DNA of 64,000 nt from Microvirga flocculans ATCC BAA-817. Its GTDB lineage: Bacteria > Pseudomonadota > Alphaproteobacteria > Rhizobiales > Beijerinckiaceae. Of the stretch, positions 28,814 to 38,559 are shown one piece after another; position 1 is the stretch's first letter, and the number at the start of each line of letters is the position of its first letter. Location: positions 248,001-312,000 of the forward strand of contig NZ_JAEA01000006.1 in assembly GCF_000518665.1 (NCBI RefSeq), read 5' to 3'. The position numbers were made by a program, and so were the translations under genes. The notes under the pieces are model-generated. The model saw only the letters and a program-made list of their open reading frames with translations. It was not told the origin of the DNA and ran no database searches.

Positions 28814-29319
28814 TGCTCGTCCCCCGCAATGGCGCGCCGCGCCGACAGTTTGGTCTTTGCGAGAAGCCGCATGAGCTCGCTCCGTTCCTTGGCGCTGAGA
28901 TCCCCGAAAAGATCGGCGATCCAGTGTTCGTGCTCGGCGGCCATGGAGCGGAACTCGTCCCTTCCCGTTTTGGTGAGGCTGATCACCATGGCGCGCCGGT
29001 CGGTGGGAGAAACCATGCGCGCGATATGCCCCGAGGCGACGAGGCGCTCGACCAGACCGGTCAGGTTTCCGTTCGACACCATCATCCGCTTCGAAAGATC
29101 CGACAGCGTCATGCCGTCCGGCGCCTTGTCGAGCTGGGCCATCAGGTCGAAGCGCGGCAGCGTGACATCGAATTTCTCGCGCAGGCGGCGGCGCACTTCT
29201 CCCTCGATCAGGGTGGTGCAGGTGAGAAGGCGCAGCCAAAGGCGCAACTCCTCCCGGTGATCCTCCGGCATCTCGACAGCCTTGGTCTCGGCGTCGAGCG
29301 GAATCGCGTGATCGTCCAT
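28810..29319 (-). CDS. MarR-family transcriptional regulator of the aromatic-acid cluster
   Basis: The 169-residue protein has a winged helix-turn-helix core: [27 protein letters not shown] in the recognition area and [19 protein letters not shown] as the wing. Dimerisation helices sit at both ends. MarR proteins in CoA-dependent aromatic pathways are often repressors released by an aryl-CoA. The gene sits inside the operon, 2 bp after the SDR and overlapping the crotonase. The two AT-rich palindromes at 32469 and 34364 are its best candidate operators. GGAGGGG precedes the ATG. Confidence 0.9.
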   Translation of the reverse strand: MDDHAIPLDAETKAVEMPEDHREELRLWLRLLTCTTLIEGEVRRRLREKFDVTLPRFDLMAQLDKAPDGMTLSDLSKRMMVSNGNLTGLVERLVASGHIARMVSPTDRRAMVISLTKTGRDEFRSMAAEHEHWIADLFGDLSAKERSELMRLLAKTKLSARRAIAGDEQ

Positions 29320-29321
29320 CG

Positions 29322-30089
29322 TCAGATTTCCCCTCCGGCCACCGCAATGGCCTGTCCCGTCACCGCACGCGCGCCCTCGCCGCAAAGCCACAGCACGGAA
29401 TCGGCCACCTCGGACGGCTCGATGAGCCTGCCCTGCGGGTTGTGTTTTACGAGCTCGGCCAGAGCCTCTTCGCGGCTCCTGCCTGTCTTGCGCATGATCG
29501 TGTCCAAGCTCTCTGCCACGAGATCGGTGTCGGTAAAACCCGGACAGACGGCGTTCACGGTCACGCCCGTTCTCGCTGTCTCGAGCGCAAGCGCCCGGAC
29601 GAAACCCACAACGGCATGCTTGGCGGCGCAATAGGCGCTGACATAGGGATAGCCTTTCAGACCCGCCGTCGAGGCCACGGCGACGATACGCCCGAAGCCC
29701 CGTTCCAGCATCGTGCCGATCACGGCATGGGCCGCATTCGTAACCCCGAGCAGGTTCACATCGATCATCTGGCGGAAAAGATCGGGACCGGTTTTGACGA
29801 ACGGCGCGGTGGCGGCCGATCCGGCATTGGCAATCAGGAGATCGACGGGGCCATGGCGGAGGACGAGGTTCCGGACGGCTTCCTGAACCGCATCGTGGTT
29901 CGTCACATCGGCGATCGCTACGGCATGGGCATCGCCTTCCATGACGGCCCTATCGAGCGTCGCCCCGTTACGGCCCATGACCGTGACGGTTGCTCCGGCC
30001 TTGACGAGAGAAGCTGCGACGGCGCGGCCGATTCCCCGGCCGCCGCCCGTGACCAATGCATGCCGGCCCTTGAGGTTTGTCATGGTCAT
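29322..30089 (-). CDS. short-chain dehydrogenase/reductase
   Basis: The 255-residue protein has the classical SDR layout: cofactor loop TGGGRGIG (about 14-21), NAG in LIANAGSA, and the catalytic Ser-Tyr-Lys set in VASTAG and YCAAK (about 143-166). It should oxidise or reduce a hydroxyl/keto group with NAD(P), probably the 3-hydroxyacyl-CoA step of the aromatic pathway. The ATG at 30089 follows the stop of the monooxygenase fusion by 1 bp, so the two are coupled. Confidence 0.9.
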   Translation of the reverse strand: MTMTNLKGRHALVTGGGRGIGRAVAASLVKAGATVTVMGRNGATLDRAVMEGDAHAVAIADVTNHDAVQEAVRNLVLRHGPVDLLIANAGSAATAPFVKTGPDLFRQMIDVNLLGVTNAAHAVIGTMLERGFGRIVAVASTAGLKGYPYVSAYCAAKHAVVGFVRALALETARTGVTVNAVCPGFTDTDLVAESLDTIMRKTGRSREEALAELVKHNPQGRLIEPSEVADSVLWLCGEGARAVTGQAIAVAGGEI

Positions 30090-30090
30090 T

Positions 30091-32445
30091 TCATTCCGCC
30101 GCGAGAGAATTCTCTCCGCTCTCCATCTTCAACTCGGCCCGGGTCTTGGGCTTCGCCTTGACCTTCAATTCCTCCAGATCCTGCCGGTCCCGCACGGCGT
30201 TGCGGAAGATCTGATCCCTGCCGGCATAATATTGCGGCGGGCAATGAATATCGGCTGCGCCATACCAGGCTGCGGCCTTCATGGTGAAGAACGGGTCCAC
30301 AAGGTGCGGACGTCCGAGCGCCACGAGATCCGCGCGCCCTGCGGCGAGGATCGTGTTCACCTGATCCGGCGCGGTGATGTTGCCGACGCACATGGTGGCG
30401 ACGCGCGCCTCGTTGCGCACCTGATCGGAGAATGGCGTCTGGAACATGCGCCCGAAAATGGGGCGGGCCTCGCTCACCGTCTGCCCGGTCGAGACATCCA
30501 CGAGATCGACCCCGTGCTCCGCAAAGGCACGGGCGATTGCGACCGCATCCTCGCCCGCGATGCCGCCCTCGGCCCAGTCCGTTGCCGAGATGCGCACGGA
30601 CATGGGCTTGTGCGCGGGCCAGACCTCGCGCATCGCATCGAAGACTTCGAGCGGATAGCGCAGCCGGTTCTCGAGCGAGCCGCCATATTCATCGGTGCGT
30701 CGGTTGGTGAGCGGCGAGATGAAGCTCGCCAGCAGGTAGCCATGGGCACAATGGAGTTCGAGCATGTCGAACCCGGCGCGCTCGCCGCGTCGGGCGGCCT
30801 CGACGAACTGCACCTTGATGAGATCCATCTCGGCACGGCTCACCTCGCGCGGAACCTGACTGTCCGGGAAATAGGGAATGGGCGATGCGGAGCAGATATC
30901 CCAGGCCCCTTCCTCCAGCGGGCGGTCGATGCCGTCCCACATGAGCTTGGTGGCGCCTTTCCGTCCGGCATGACCGAGCTGCAGGCAGAACTTCGCCGCC
31001 GAATTGGCATGGATGTAATCGACGATCCGCTTCCAGGCGGCCTCCTGCTCGTCGTTCCAAAGCCCGGTGCAGCCGGGCGTGATCCGCGCCTCGGGAGAAA
31101 CGCAGGTCATTTCGGTGAAGACCAAGCCCGCGCCTCCCATGGCGCGCGAACCGTAATGAACGAGATGAAAGTCGCCCGGCACGCCGTCTTTCGCCGAGTA
31201 CATGTCCATCGGCGACACCACGACCCTGTTGGCGACCGTCATCTCGCGCAGACGGAACGGCTGGAACATGGGCACGGTGGGATTTTCGATGGCGACATCG
31301 AAGCCCTTTTCCCTGACCTGCTTCGCAAAAGTCCGGTCGACGGACGCGACGAAATCGGGCGCACGCAGACGCAGGTTGTCGTATGTGATGGCCTTCGCCC
31401 GCGTCATCACGCCGAAGGCGAACTGCACCGGGTCGAAATCCCAGAAGCGCGCCACGTGCTCGAACCAGACGAGCGACACGTCGGCAGCATGCTGTGTCTT
31501 CTCGACCTCCTCGCGCCGGCCGGTCTCGTAAAGGGACAGCGCACCTTCGACGCTCGATTCGCGGCGGAATGCCTCGTAGAGCGCGATGGCATCCTCCATG
31601 GCGAGCTTCGTGCCGGAACCGATGGAGAAATGCGCCGAGGCCTTGGCGTCGCCCAGCAGCACCTTGTTGCCCATCACCCAGCGCTTGTTGCGGATCATCG
31701 GGAAGTTGCGCCAGATCGAACGATTGGTGAGAACGCGATGCCCGCCGAGGAACCAGCCGAAGATCTGCTCCATGAGGGCGGCGGATTCGGCCTCGCTCTT
31801 ATCCTTCAGCCCGGCCCGCTCGAAGGTGTCCGGATCCGTCTCGAACACCCAGGTGGAGCGGTTCGCCTCATACTGATAGGCATGGGCGATGAACGGTCCC
31901 CACTCCGTTTCCTGGAAGATGAACGTGAAGGCATCGAGCGGTTTGGTCGAACCCATCCAGGCGAACTTGTTGGGCCTGAGATCCACTTCGGGCTGGAAGT
32001 GATCCGCATAGCGATCGCGGAAACGGCTGTTGATGCCATCGGCCACGACGACGAGATCCGCATCCGCGAACAGGCTTTCGTCATCCACATCCACGTCGTA
32101 GCAGAGCCTGACGCCAAGCTCCGCCGCCCGGTCCTGCAGGATGAGAAGCAAGGTGCGCCGCGAGCAGCCACAGAATCCATTGCCGCCGATCCGATGTTCC
32201 GTTCCCTTGAAATGAATGGCGATATCGTCCCAATAGGCGAACTCGCCGGTGATCCGCCGGTAGCTCGGCAGATCGTATTTCTCGAAATTGTCGAGGGTCG
32301 CATCCGAGAAAACGACGCCGAAGCCGAAAGTCTCGTCGGCTCGGTTGCGCTCATAGACCACGATGTCGGATTCGGGCCTGAGCTTCTTCAGCAGGATCGC
32401 AAAGTAAAGCCCTGCGGGACCGCCGCCGATGATTGCCGTTTTCAT
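30091..32445 (-). CDS. 2-aminobenzoyl-CoA (or salicylyl-CoA) monooxygenase/reductase fusion
   Basis: The 784-residue protein fuses an FAD monooxygenase (about 1-375; [12 protein letters not shown] at the N-terminus, [14 protein letters not shown] in the second FAD motif) to an Old-Yellow-Enzyme flavin reductase (about 395-765; [20 protein letters not shown], and [14 protein letters not shown]). This architecture is that of 2-aminobenzoyl-CoA monooxygenase/reductase and of salicylyl-CoA 5-hydroxylase; sequence alone does not decide the substrate. The RidA and formamidase-like neighbours favour the amino substrate. ATG 32445 follows GGGGTGG; a GTG three codons upstream is possible. The promoter overlaps the operator at 32469. 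Confidence 0.91.
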   Translation of the reverse strand: MKTAIIGGGPAGLYFAILLKKLRPESDIVVYERNRADETFGFGVVFSDATLDNFEKYDLPSYRRITGEFAYWDDIAIHFKGTEHRIGGNGFCGCSRRTLLLILQDRAAELGVRLCYDVDVDDESLFADADLVVVADGINSRFRDRYADHFQPEVDLRPNKFAWMGSTKPLDAFTFIFQETEWGPFIAHAYQYEANRSTWVFETDPDTFERAGLKDKSEAESAALMEQIFGWFLGGHRVLTNRSIWRNFPMIRNKRWVMGNKVLLGDAKASAHFSIGSGTKLAMEDAIALYEAFRRESSVEGALSLYETGRREEVEKTQHAADVSLVWFEHVARFWDFDPVQFAFGVMTRAKAITYDNLRLRAPDFVASVDRTFAKQVREKGFDVAIENPTVPMFQPFRLREMTVANRVVVSPMDMYSAKDGVPGDFHLVHYGSRAMGGAGLVFTEMTCVSPEARITPGCTGLWNDEQEAAWKRIVDYIHANSAAKFCLQLGHAGRKGATKLMWDGIDRPLEEGAWDICSASPIPYFPDSQVPREVSRAEMDLIKVQFVEAARRGERAGFDMLELHCAHGYLLASFISPLTNRRTDEYGGSLENRLRYPLEVFDAMREVWPAHKPMSVRISATDWAEGGIAGEDAVAIARAFAEHGVDLVDVSTGQTVSEARPIFGRMFQTPFSDQVRNEARVATMCVGNITAPDQVNTILAAGRADLVALGRPHLVDPFFTMKAAAWYGAADIHCPPQYYAGRDQIFRNAVRDRQDLEELKVKAKPKTRAELKMESGENSLAAE

Positions 32446-32468
32446 GGGTTCCACCCCGAATTAACAAT

Positions 32469-32488
32469 TTATTTTAAGATTAAAACAA
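32469..32488. promoter_or_regulatory. MarR-type operator O1 over the promoter of the monooxygenase operon
   Basis: A 9-2-9 palindrome (TTATTTTAA-GA-TTAAAACAA, one mismatched pair) starts 24 bp upstream of the monooxygenase ATG. On the minus strand it covers a candidate -10, TAAAAT (32471-32476), placed 17 nt from TTGATC (32494-32499). The other copy (34364-34383) differs only in the two central bases. Binding by the MarR protein at 28810 is inferred. Confidence 0.75.
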
Positions 32489-32541
32489 TTGCCGATCAAC
32501 CTGCGTGGGCCAACCGGCCGTCGAAGTCCGCATGCCCTGCC

Positions 32542-34191
32542 TCAAGCACTCAGCGGCTCGTCATGCCGATAAGCCTCCTGAGCGATGCGGCGCAGCTCGA
32601 AGCGCTGCAGCTTGCCCGTCTGCGTGCGCGGAAGGGAATCGACGAATTCGATGAGACGCGGATACTTGTAAGGCGCGATCTCGGCCTTCACGTGATCCTG
32701 AAGCGCCTTCGTCAGATCGGCGCCAGGCACATGGCCCGGTCGCAGGACCACATAAGCCTTCACCACCGTTCCGCGATCGTCGTCCGGCGCTCCCACGACG
32801 CCGCATTCGGCAACAGCCGGATGGGTGAGCAGCGCCGCCTCGACCTCGGGGCCCGCAATATTGTAGCCCGCAGAGATGATCATGTCGTCGGAGCGGGCCT
32901 GGTACCAGAAGTATCCATCCTTATCCATGAGATAGGTATCGCCCGTGACGTTCCAGCCGTCCTGCACGTATTTGCGCTGGCGCTCGTCGGCGAGGTAGCG
33001 GCATCCCGTCGGCCCGCGAACGGCCAGGCGGCCGATGCTGCCGGGGGGCAGGTCGCGTCCCTCTTCGTCAATGATCTTCGCCTCGTATCCGGGAACGGGC
33101 TTGCCGGTGGCGCCGGGGCGGATCTCGTCCTCGGGGGCGGCGATGAAGATGTGCAGCATCTCGGTCGCGCCGATTCCGTCCATGAGCCTGATACCGGTCG
33201 CGGCCCTCCAGGCCTCGAAAGTGCCTTTCGGCAGAGGCTCGCCCGCAGAGACGCATTTGCGCAGGCTCGAGATGTCGTGTCCCGCGAGCTTAGACAGCAT
33301 GGCGCGATAGGCCGTCGGCGCGGTGAAGCAGATGGTGGCCTTGTACTGAGCGATCGCAGGCAGGAGATCGTCGGGACCCGCTTTTTCCAGCAGCACGGTC
33401 GAAGCGCCGACCCTCATCGGGAACAGCACGATGCCTCCAAGCCCGAAGGTGAAGGCCAGGGGCGGAGAGCCGATGAAGCGGTCGCTGGGCTCGGGCCGCA
33501 GGACATTGCGGGAATAGGCATCGCAGATCGCCAGCATGTCGCGGTGAAAATGCATGGTGCCCTTCGGCTCGCCGGTCGTTCCGGAGGTAAAGCCGATCAA
33601 ACACACATCGTCCGCCGCCGTATCGACCGCCGCGAAATCGGGCGAGGCTTCTGCGATCAGCGCCTCCAGGCTGTCGGATTGTCCGGAACCCCAATAAGCC
33701 ACGTGCCGAAGATCCGGCGCCGCCGACCTCGCCCGCTCCATCTCATCCGCGAGCCGATGGTCGCAGAGCGCAATGGCGATCCTGGCCTTGTTCAACGGAT
33801 AGGCGATTTCCTTGGCGCGCAGAAGCGGCATGGTGGCGACGACGATGCCGCCCGCCTTCAGCACTGCAAGATAGGCCGCCACCATCATCGGATTGTTCGC
33901 GGAGCGGAGCAGGACGCGACCGCCCGGCACGAGGCCGAGCCGGTGGACGAGAACGTTGCAGATCCGGTTCACGCGCTCCTGGAGTTCGCGATAGCTGAGT
34001 GTCTCGGTCGGACTGATGAGGCAGGGCTCGCCGCCCCTCCCCTCATCGACCCAACGGTCGAGGAACGCCACGGCGCAGTTGAGCCGCTCGGGATAGAGAA
34101 GCTCAGGGCGGTTGAAGAGAAAGGTCGGCCATTGATCCCTGGGCGGCAGGTTGTCTCTCGCGAAGGTATCCACATGCGCCGTGACCGCCAT
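32542..34191 (-). CDS. aryl-CoA ligase (2-aminobenzoate/benzoate-CoA ligase family)
   Basis: The 549-residue enzyme is an acyl-adenylate ligase of the benzoate-CoA ligase group. It has the FTSGTTGEPKG phosphate loop (about 186-196), the DGIGATEM motif, TGDTYLMDKDGYFW and a C-terminal TQTGKLQRFELR segment with the catalytic lysine. It should activate 2-aminobenzoate or a related aromatic acid to the CoA ester used by the downstream monooxygenase fusion. ATG 34191 has an ideal AAGGAG site. The frame stays open to a GTG at 34347, close to the candidate promoter, so a 52-residue longer form cannot be excluded. Confidence 0.9.
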   Translation of the reverse strand: MAVTAHVDTFARDNLPPRDQWPTFLFNRPELLYPERLNCAVAFLDRWVDEGRGGEPCLISPTETLSYRELQERVNRICNVLVHRLGLVPGGRVLLRSANNPMMVAAYLAVLKAGGIVVATMPLLRAKEIAYPLNKARIAIALCDHRLADEMERARSAAPDLRHVAYWGSGQSDSLEALIAEASPDFAAVDTAADDVCLIGFTSGTTGEPKGTMHFHRDMLAICDAYSRNVLRPEPSDRFIGSPPLAFTFGLGGIVLFPMRVGASTVLLEKAGPDDLLPAIAQYKATICFTAPTAYRAMLSKLAGHDISSLRKCVSAGEPLPKGTFEAWRAATGIRLMDGIGATEMLHIFIAAPEDEIRPGATGKPVPGYEAKIIDEEGRDLPPGSIGRLAVRGPTGCRYLADERQRKYVQDGWNVTGDTYLMDKDGYFWYQARSDDMIISAGYNIAGPEVEAALLTHPAVAECGVVGAPDDDRGTVVKAYVVLRPGHVPGADLTKALQDHVKAEIAPYKYPRLIEFVDSLPRTQTGKLQRFELRRIAQEAYRHDEPLSA

Positions 34192-34561
34192 CGTCCGCTC
34201 CTTCATCCATCCTGGAGCAGGAGAGCGAAGCGACATGAAAACCGGCAGGCGGACCTTGATATCGGAGGCTTCGAATGCGCCCCGGTTCCGTGCATTGCCG
34301 CTCACGCGCCCGTCATCCCACCAACCTTCTTCCGCGAAATAATCCACTTGAAGAACCGCAAAATTATTTTAAACTTAAAACAATACTTGGCAATCCCAAA
34401 GTTTGGGGATGTCATGGCGAAAGCTTCCATAAAGGGAGTGTTCGGCTGAAAAGTTTTGCGGCAGAGTAGCGCCGCCCCACCGTCGAGGCGCCTCACGTCC
34501 CGCCGGGAACAACCATATGCAGCACGGCAAACGCGCGCAGGGAACAGCCACTCGGGAGACC
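34192..34561. other. divergent regulatory region between CoA ligase and aromatic importer
   Basis: These 370 bp separate the minus-strand ligase from the plus-strand binding-protein gene. The middle (about 34355-34395) is sharply AT-rich and holds operator O2 and candidate promoters facing both ways. The ligase-side 156 bp remain open in the ligase frame. The importer side contains only the GGGAG site before 34562 and no recognised gene. Confidence 0.6.
34364..34383. promoter_or_regulatory. MarR-type operator O2 in the divergent promoter region
   Basis: The 9-2-9 palindrome TTATTTTAA-AC-TTAAAACAA matches O1 in all 18 arm bases and in orientation. On the minus strand it covers TAAAAT (34366-34371), 16 nt from TTGCCA (34388-34393), a promoter for the CoA ligase. 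On the plus strand a weaker TTGAAG (34348-34353), 16 nt, TAAACT (34370-34375) could serve the importer. Regulator identity is inferred. Confidence 0.75.
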
Positions 34562-35740
34562 ATGATGAACGTGACGATCAAAACACTCGGCCTCGCAGCG
34601 GCCGTCACTCTGGCGGCAGCACCGGCCATCGCGCAGGAGAAGCTGAAGGTCGGCCTGCTGCTGACCCTCTCGGGTCCCTCCGCCGTGCTCGGGCAGCAGG
34701 CGCGCGACGGATTCCAGCTTGCGGTCAAGGACCTCGGCGGCAAGCTCGGCGGACGCGACGTCGAGGTCATCGTCGTCGACGACGAGCTCAAGCCCGACGT
34801 GGCGGTGACCAAGGTCAAGGGACTTCTGGAGCGCGACAAGGTGGACTTCGTCGTCGGTCCGATCTTCTCGAACGTGGCCGTTGCCGTACACAAGCCTATC
34901 GTGGATGCGAACACGTTCTACATCAGCACCAATGCCGGCCCCTCGAACCTCGCGGGCAAGAGCTGCAATCCCTACTTCTTCGCGACATCGTATCAGAATG
35001 ACCAGAACCACGAGGTTCTCGGCAAGGTGGCGCAGGATCGCGGCTACAAGAAGGTATATCTGCTGGCGCCGAACTATCAGGCCGGCAAGGACGCGCTTGC
35101 CGGCTTCAAGCGCCACTACAAGGGCGAGATCGTCGAGGAATCCTACGTTCCGCTCAACACGCTCGACTTCCAGTCGGAGCTTGCCAAGATCGCCTCCCTG
35201 CAACCCGATGCGATCTTCACCTTCATGCCGGGCGGCATGGGCGTGAACCTGGTCAAGCAGTATCGCGCGGCGGGGCTTGCGGACCGCATCCCCTTCCTTT
35301 CCGCCTTCACGGTCGATGAATCCACCCTGCCCGCGCAGCAGGATGCGGCCATCGGGATGTTCGGCGGCTCGAACTGGGCCCCGAACCTGGACACGCCGCA
35401 GAACAAGAAGTTCGTCGCCGCCTATGAGGCCGCCTACAATTCGGTGCCGGGCTCCTACTCCATGCACGCCTACGACGCGGCCCTCCTGATCGACAGCGCC
35501 CTCAAGACGACCGGCGGCAAGATGGACAACAAGGACGCCGTGCGCGCCGCCATCAAGAAGGCGGACTTCAAGTCCCTGCGCGGTGACTTCAAGTTCGGCT
35601 CCAACGGCTTCCCCATCCAGGACTTCTACCTGGTGAAAGCCTCCAAGCGCCCGGATGGCAAGTTCCAGACCGAGATCGTGGAAAAGGTATTCGACGATTA
35701 TGCGGATGCCTATGCCAAGGAATGCACGGCGACGAACTGA
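34562..35740 (+). CDS. Liv-type ABC substrate-binding protein, probably for an aromatic acid
   Basis: The 392-residue protein has a signal peptide (about 1-23, ending AIAQ) and a Peripla_BP_6 fold starting KLKVGLLLTLSGPSAVLG. It is the receptor for the four transporter genes downstream (35849-39257). Its position opposite an aryl-CoA ligase and under the shared operator region suggests an aromatic acid or aminobenzoate as ligand. A second ATG three bases on (34565) has better spacing to the GGGAG site and may be the real start. Confidence 0.9.
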   Translation: MMNVTIKTLGLAAAVTLAAAPAIAQEKLKVGLLLTLSGPSAVLGQQARDGFQLAVKDLGGKLGGRDVEVIVVDDELKPDVAVTKVKGLLERDKVDFVVGPIFSNVAVAVHKPIVDANTFYISTNAGPSNLAGKSCNPYFFATSYQNDQNHEVLGKVAQDRGYKKVYLLAPNYQAGKDALAGFKRHYKGEIVEESYVPLNTLDFQSELAKIASLQPDAIFTFMPGGMGVNLVKQYRAAGLADRIPFLSAFTVDESTLPAQQDAAIGMFGGSNWAPNLDTPQNKKFVAAYEAAYNSVPGSYSMHAYDAALLIDSALKTTGGKMDNKDAVRAAIKKADFKSLRGDFKFGSNGFPIQDFYLVKASKRPDGKFQTEIVEKVFDDYADAYAKECTATN

Positions 35741-35848
35741 GCCGCCAGAGCCGTATCGCTCGCCTCGCCCCGGGTCCTGCTCGGGACGAGGCTCCTTTGT
35801 TCAGCGGATGCCATCGCCCGATGCCCATCTGCCGCATATGAAGCGCCG

Positions 35849-36769
35849 ATGACCGCGACCCTTCTTTTCGTGCAGGCCCTGAACGGGCTTCAGTTCGGGC
35901 TGATCCTTTTTCTCATCGCCGCCGGGCTCACCCTGGTGTTCGGGGTGATGGACTTCATCAACCTCGCCCACGGCGTTCAGTACATGGTGGGGGCCTATCT
36001 GGTCGCGGCCTTCAGCGCATGGACCGGAAGCTTCGGCTGGGCGCTTCTTCTGGCCCTTCCCACGGCGCTGGCCTTCGGCCTTCTGCTGGAAGCGATCGTG
36101 TTCCGGCATCTTTACGACCGGGATCATCTCGACCAGGTGCTCGCCACCTTCGGCATTATCCTGTTCCTGAACCAGGGCGTGAAATTCGTCTGGGGCGCTG
36201 CGCCTCTCAGCGTTCCCGTTCCCGAGCTGCTTTCGGGCTCGGTGGAGATCGCGAGCGGGCTTCTCTATCCCGTCTACCGCCTCGCGATCATCGCAGCCGG
36301 CCTCGTGGTCGCAATCCTGCTGTATGGTCTCGTCAACCACACGCGCATCGGCATGCTGGTCCGCGCCGGAGCGAGCAATGCCGCCATGGTCTCGGCGCTT
36401 GGCGTGAACATCCAAAGGCTCTTCATGGTGGTGTTCGGCTTCGGGGCCATGCTCGCAGGTTTTGCGGGTGCGATGGTCGCGCCGATCCTGTCCGTGGAGC
36501 CGGGCATGGGCGACAACATCCTGATCCTCGCTTTCGTCGTCATCGTGATCGGCGGCATCGGCTCGATCCGGGGCGCTTTTCTCGCCGCCCTCCTGATCGG
36601 GCTGGTGGACACGCTCGGACGTTCCTTCGCGCCCAACCTGCTGCGTCTCGTGCTCGATCCCGCAGCCGCGAGCCAGACGGGGCGCGCAATCGCCCCTATG
36701 CTGATCTATATCTTCATGGCCGCCGTGCTGTTCTTCCGCCCCTCGGGCCTCTTTCCTGTGAAACGGTGA
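35849..36769 (+). CDS. Liv-type ABC transporter permease (LivH type), aromatic cluster
   Basis: The 306-residue membrane protein has about eight spans. It shows the LivH hallmarks GLTLVFGVMDFINLAHG (about 25-41) and the GGIGSIRGAFLAALLIG loop near residue 234-250. It is the first of the two pore subunits and is followed 10 bp later by the LivM-type gene. The 108 bp upstream hold no clear ribosome site stronger than GAAG. Confidence 0.91.
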   Translation: MTATLLFVQALNGLQFGLILFLIAAGLTLVFGVMDFINLAHGVQYMVGAYLVAAFSAWTGSFGWALLLALPTALAFGLLLEAIVFRHLYDRDHLDQVLATFGIILFLNQGVKFVWGAAPLSVPVPELLSGSVEIASGLLYPVYRLAIIAAGLVVAILLYGLVNHTRIGMLVRAGASNAAMVSALGVNIQRLFMVVFGFGAMLAGFAGAMVAPILSVEPGMGDNILILAFVVIVIGGIGSIRGAFLAALLIGLVDTLGRSFAPNLLRLVLDPAAASQTGRAIAPMLIYIFMAAVLFFRPSGLFPVKR

Positions 36770-36779
36770 GGTCGCGGCG

Positions 36780-37811
36780 ATGACAGAACTCGTGCAGACA
36801 GAGCCGTCTCCCGCACCTTCCCTCGGCACGCGGGTCGAGATCGTCCCGATCTTCCTCTTTGCCGCATTCGCGGCAGCGCCACTCCTCGCCACCGTCTCGG
36901 GGGCGGAAGGCTATGTGCTGTCCCTTCTCACGCGGGTGATGATCTTCGGCATCGCGGCGATGGCCCTCGATCTGATCCTCGGGTACGGCGCTCTCGTCAG
37001 CTTCGGCCACGCGGCCTTTCTCGGCCTTGGCGGCTACGCGGTCGGGATCCTGGCAAGCCACGGCATCGACGATGCCCTCGTCCAGGTTCCAGTCGCGCTT
37101 GCCGCTTCGGCGCTCTTCGCCCTCGTGACGGGTGCCATCTCGCTGCGGACGAAGGGTGTCTATTTCATCATGATCACACTCGCCTTCGGGCAGATGCTCT
37201 ACTTCCTCGCAACGTCGCTGGCGGCCTATGGCGGGGATGACGGCATGACTCTGCCGTCCCGCAGCCTCGTTGCAGGCTTCTCCGTTCTGAAGAGCGACTT
37301 CACCTTCTATTGGATCTGCCTCCTCTGTCTGTTAGGAACCTACGCCTTCTCCCGCGCCGTGGTGGCGTCGCGCTTCGGGCGCGTGCTGCGCGGCACGCGG
37401 GACAACGCGACCCGCATGGAGGCCATCGGCTTCCGGCCCTTCCGCTTCCAGCTCACCGCTTACGTGATCAGCGGCATGATGACTGGCCTGGCCGGGTGCC
37501 TTCTCGCCAACCAGGCCGAGTTCGTCAGCCCGGCCTTCATGACATGGCAGCGCTCCGGCGAACTGATCTTCATGGTCGTGCTCGGCGGACTGGGCTCCCT
37601 GCATGGGGCGATCATCGGCGCAGCCGCCTTCCTGCTGCTGGAGGAGTTCCTGCCCGAGATTCTGCACGCAGCGAGCTTCTTCCTCAGCGACGAGGTGAGA
37701 GACCATCTCGCCGAGAATTGGAAAATGGTTTTCGGCCCATTGCTCATTCTCGTGGTTCTCTTCGCCAGAGGCGGAATCATGGGCCTGCTGCGGAGGCCTC
37801 GCCATGGCTGA
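36780..37811 (+). CDS. Liv-type ABC transporter permease (LivM type), aromatic cluster
   Basis: The 343-residue membrane protein has the LivM pattern: LDLILGYGALVSFGHAAFLG (about 63-82), RDNATRMEAIGFRPFRFQL in the coupling loop and GGLGSLHGAIIGA in the last third. GAGG lies 8 nt upstream of the ATG. Its end overlaps the LivG-type ATPase gene by 8 bp, consistent with a tightly coupled operon. Confidence 0.91.
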   Translation: MTELVQTEPSPAPSLGTRVEIVPIFLFAAFAAAPLLATVSGAEGYVLSLLTRVMIFGIAAMALDLILGYGALVSFGHAAFLGLGGYAVGILASHGIDDALVQVPVALAASALFALVTGAISLRTKGVYFIMITLAFGQMLYFLATSLAAYGGDDGMTLPSRSLVAGFSVLKSDFTFYWICLLCLLGTYAFSRAVVASRFGRVLRGTRDNATRMEAIGFRPFRFQLTAYVISGMMTGLAGCLLANQAEFVSPAFMTWQRSGELIFMVVLGGLGSLHGAIIGAAAFLLLEEFLPEILHAASFFLSDEVRDHLAENWKMVFGPLLILVVLFARGGIMGLLRRPRHG

Positions 37812-38559
37812 ACCTCTGCTCGAACTCAGGAACCTGCGGAAGGCCTACGGCGCCCTCGTCGTCACGGACAATGTCAGCCTGTCCGTGACACCCGGCGAGC
37901 TTCATGCCGTGATCGGCCCCAACGGAGCCGGCAAGACGACGCTGATCCATCAGATCTCGGGCATGTTGCCCTCGGACACAGGCTCCATTCTCTTCGGCGG
38001 CGAGGACATCACCTCTCTGCCCATGCCGCAACGGGTCAGGCGCGGGCTTGCCCGCTCGTTCCAGATCACCTCGATCCTGCCCGGCTTCTCCGCGCTCGAG
38101 AACGTGGCCCTGGCCGTGCAGGCGCGCTCCGGCTCCAGCTTTCGCCTTTTTGGAAAAGCAGCGCAGGAGAAAAACCTGAACGATCCCGCGATGGAGTGCC
38201 TGAGCCAGGTCGGCCTCGCCGCGCGCGCCCATGTGCCGGCTGGTCTTCTCTCCCACGGCGAGAAGAGGCAATTGGAGCTTGCCATCGGTCTCGCAACCGA
38301 ACCGAAGCTTCTTCTTCTGGACGAGCCGCTGGCGGGAACGGGACACGAGGAATCCTTGCGCGTGGTCGAGACCCTGCGGCGGCTGAAGGGCCGCCTCACC
38401 ATCGTGCTCATCGAGCACGACATGGAGGCGGTCTTCGCCCTGGCCGATCGGGTTTCCGTGCTTGTCTATGGCCGTGTGCTCGCCACCGACACGCCGGGGC
38501 GGATCCGGGAAAATCCGGATGTACGCGCTGCCTATCTCGGCGAGGAGGAACTGGTCTGA
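37804..38559 (+). CDS. Liv-type ABC transporter ATP-binding protein (LivG type), aromatic cluster
   Basis: The 251-residue ATPase has Walker A GPNGAGKTT, signature LSHGEKRQLELA and Walker B LLLLDEPLAGTG, then the H-loop in LIEHDMEAV. GGAGG lies 6 nt before the ATG. Its stop codon overlaps the next start (TGATG). Gene order in this operon (binding protein, H, M, G, F) differs from the Liv-type operon at 17428 (binding protein, G, F, H, M), so the two are not a recent tandem duplication. Confidence 0.92.
   Translation: MAEPLLELRNLRKAYGALVVTDNVSLSVTPGELHAVIGPNGAGKTTLIHQISGMLPSDTGSILFGGEDITSLPMPQRVRRGLARSFQITSILPGFSALENVALAVQARSGSSFRLFGKAAQEKNLNDPAMECLSQVGLAARAHVPAGLLSHGEKRQLELAIGLATEPKLLLLDEPLAGTGHEESLRVVETLRRLKGRLTIVLIEHDMEAVFALADRVSVLVYGRVLATDTPGRIRENPDVRAAYLGEEELV

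Noticed and set aside
29941..34449. Open reading frame of about 1500 codons on the plus strand
   Set aside because: It lies opposite the SDR, monooxygenase fusion and CoA ligase, all with clear family motifs. The open frame is the usual antisense effect of GC-rich third codon positions and its Arg/His/Glu-rich translation shows no domain.
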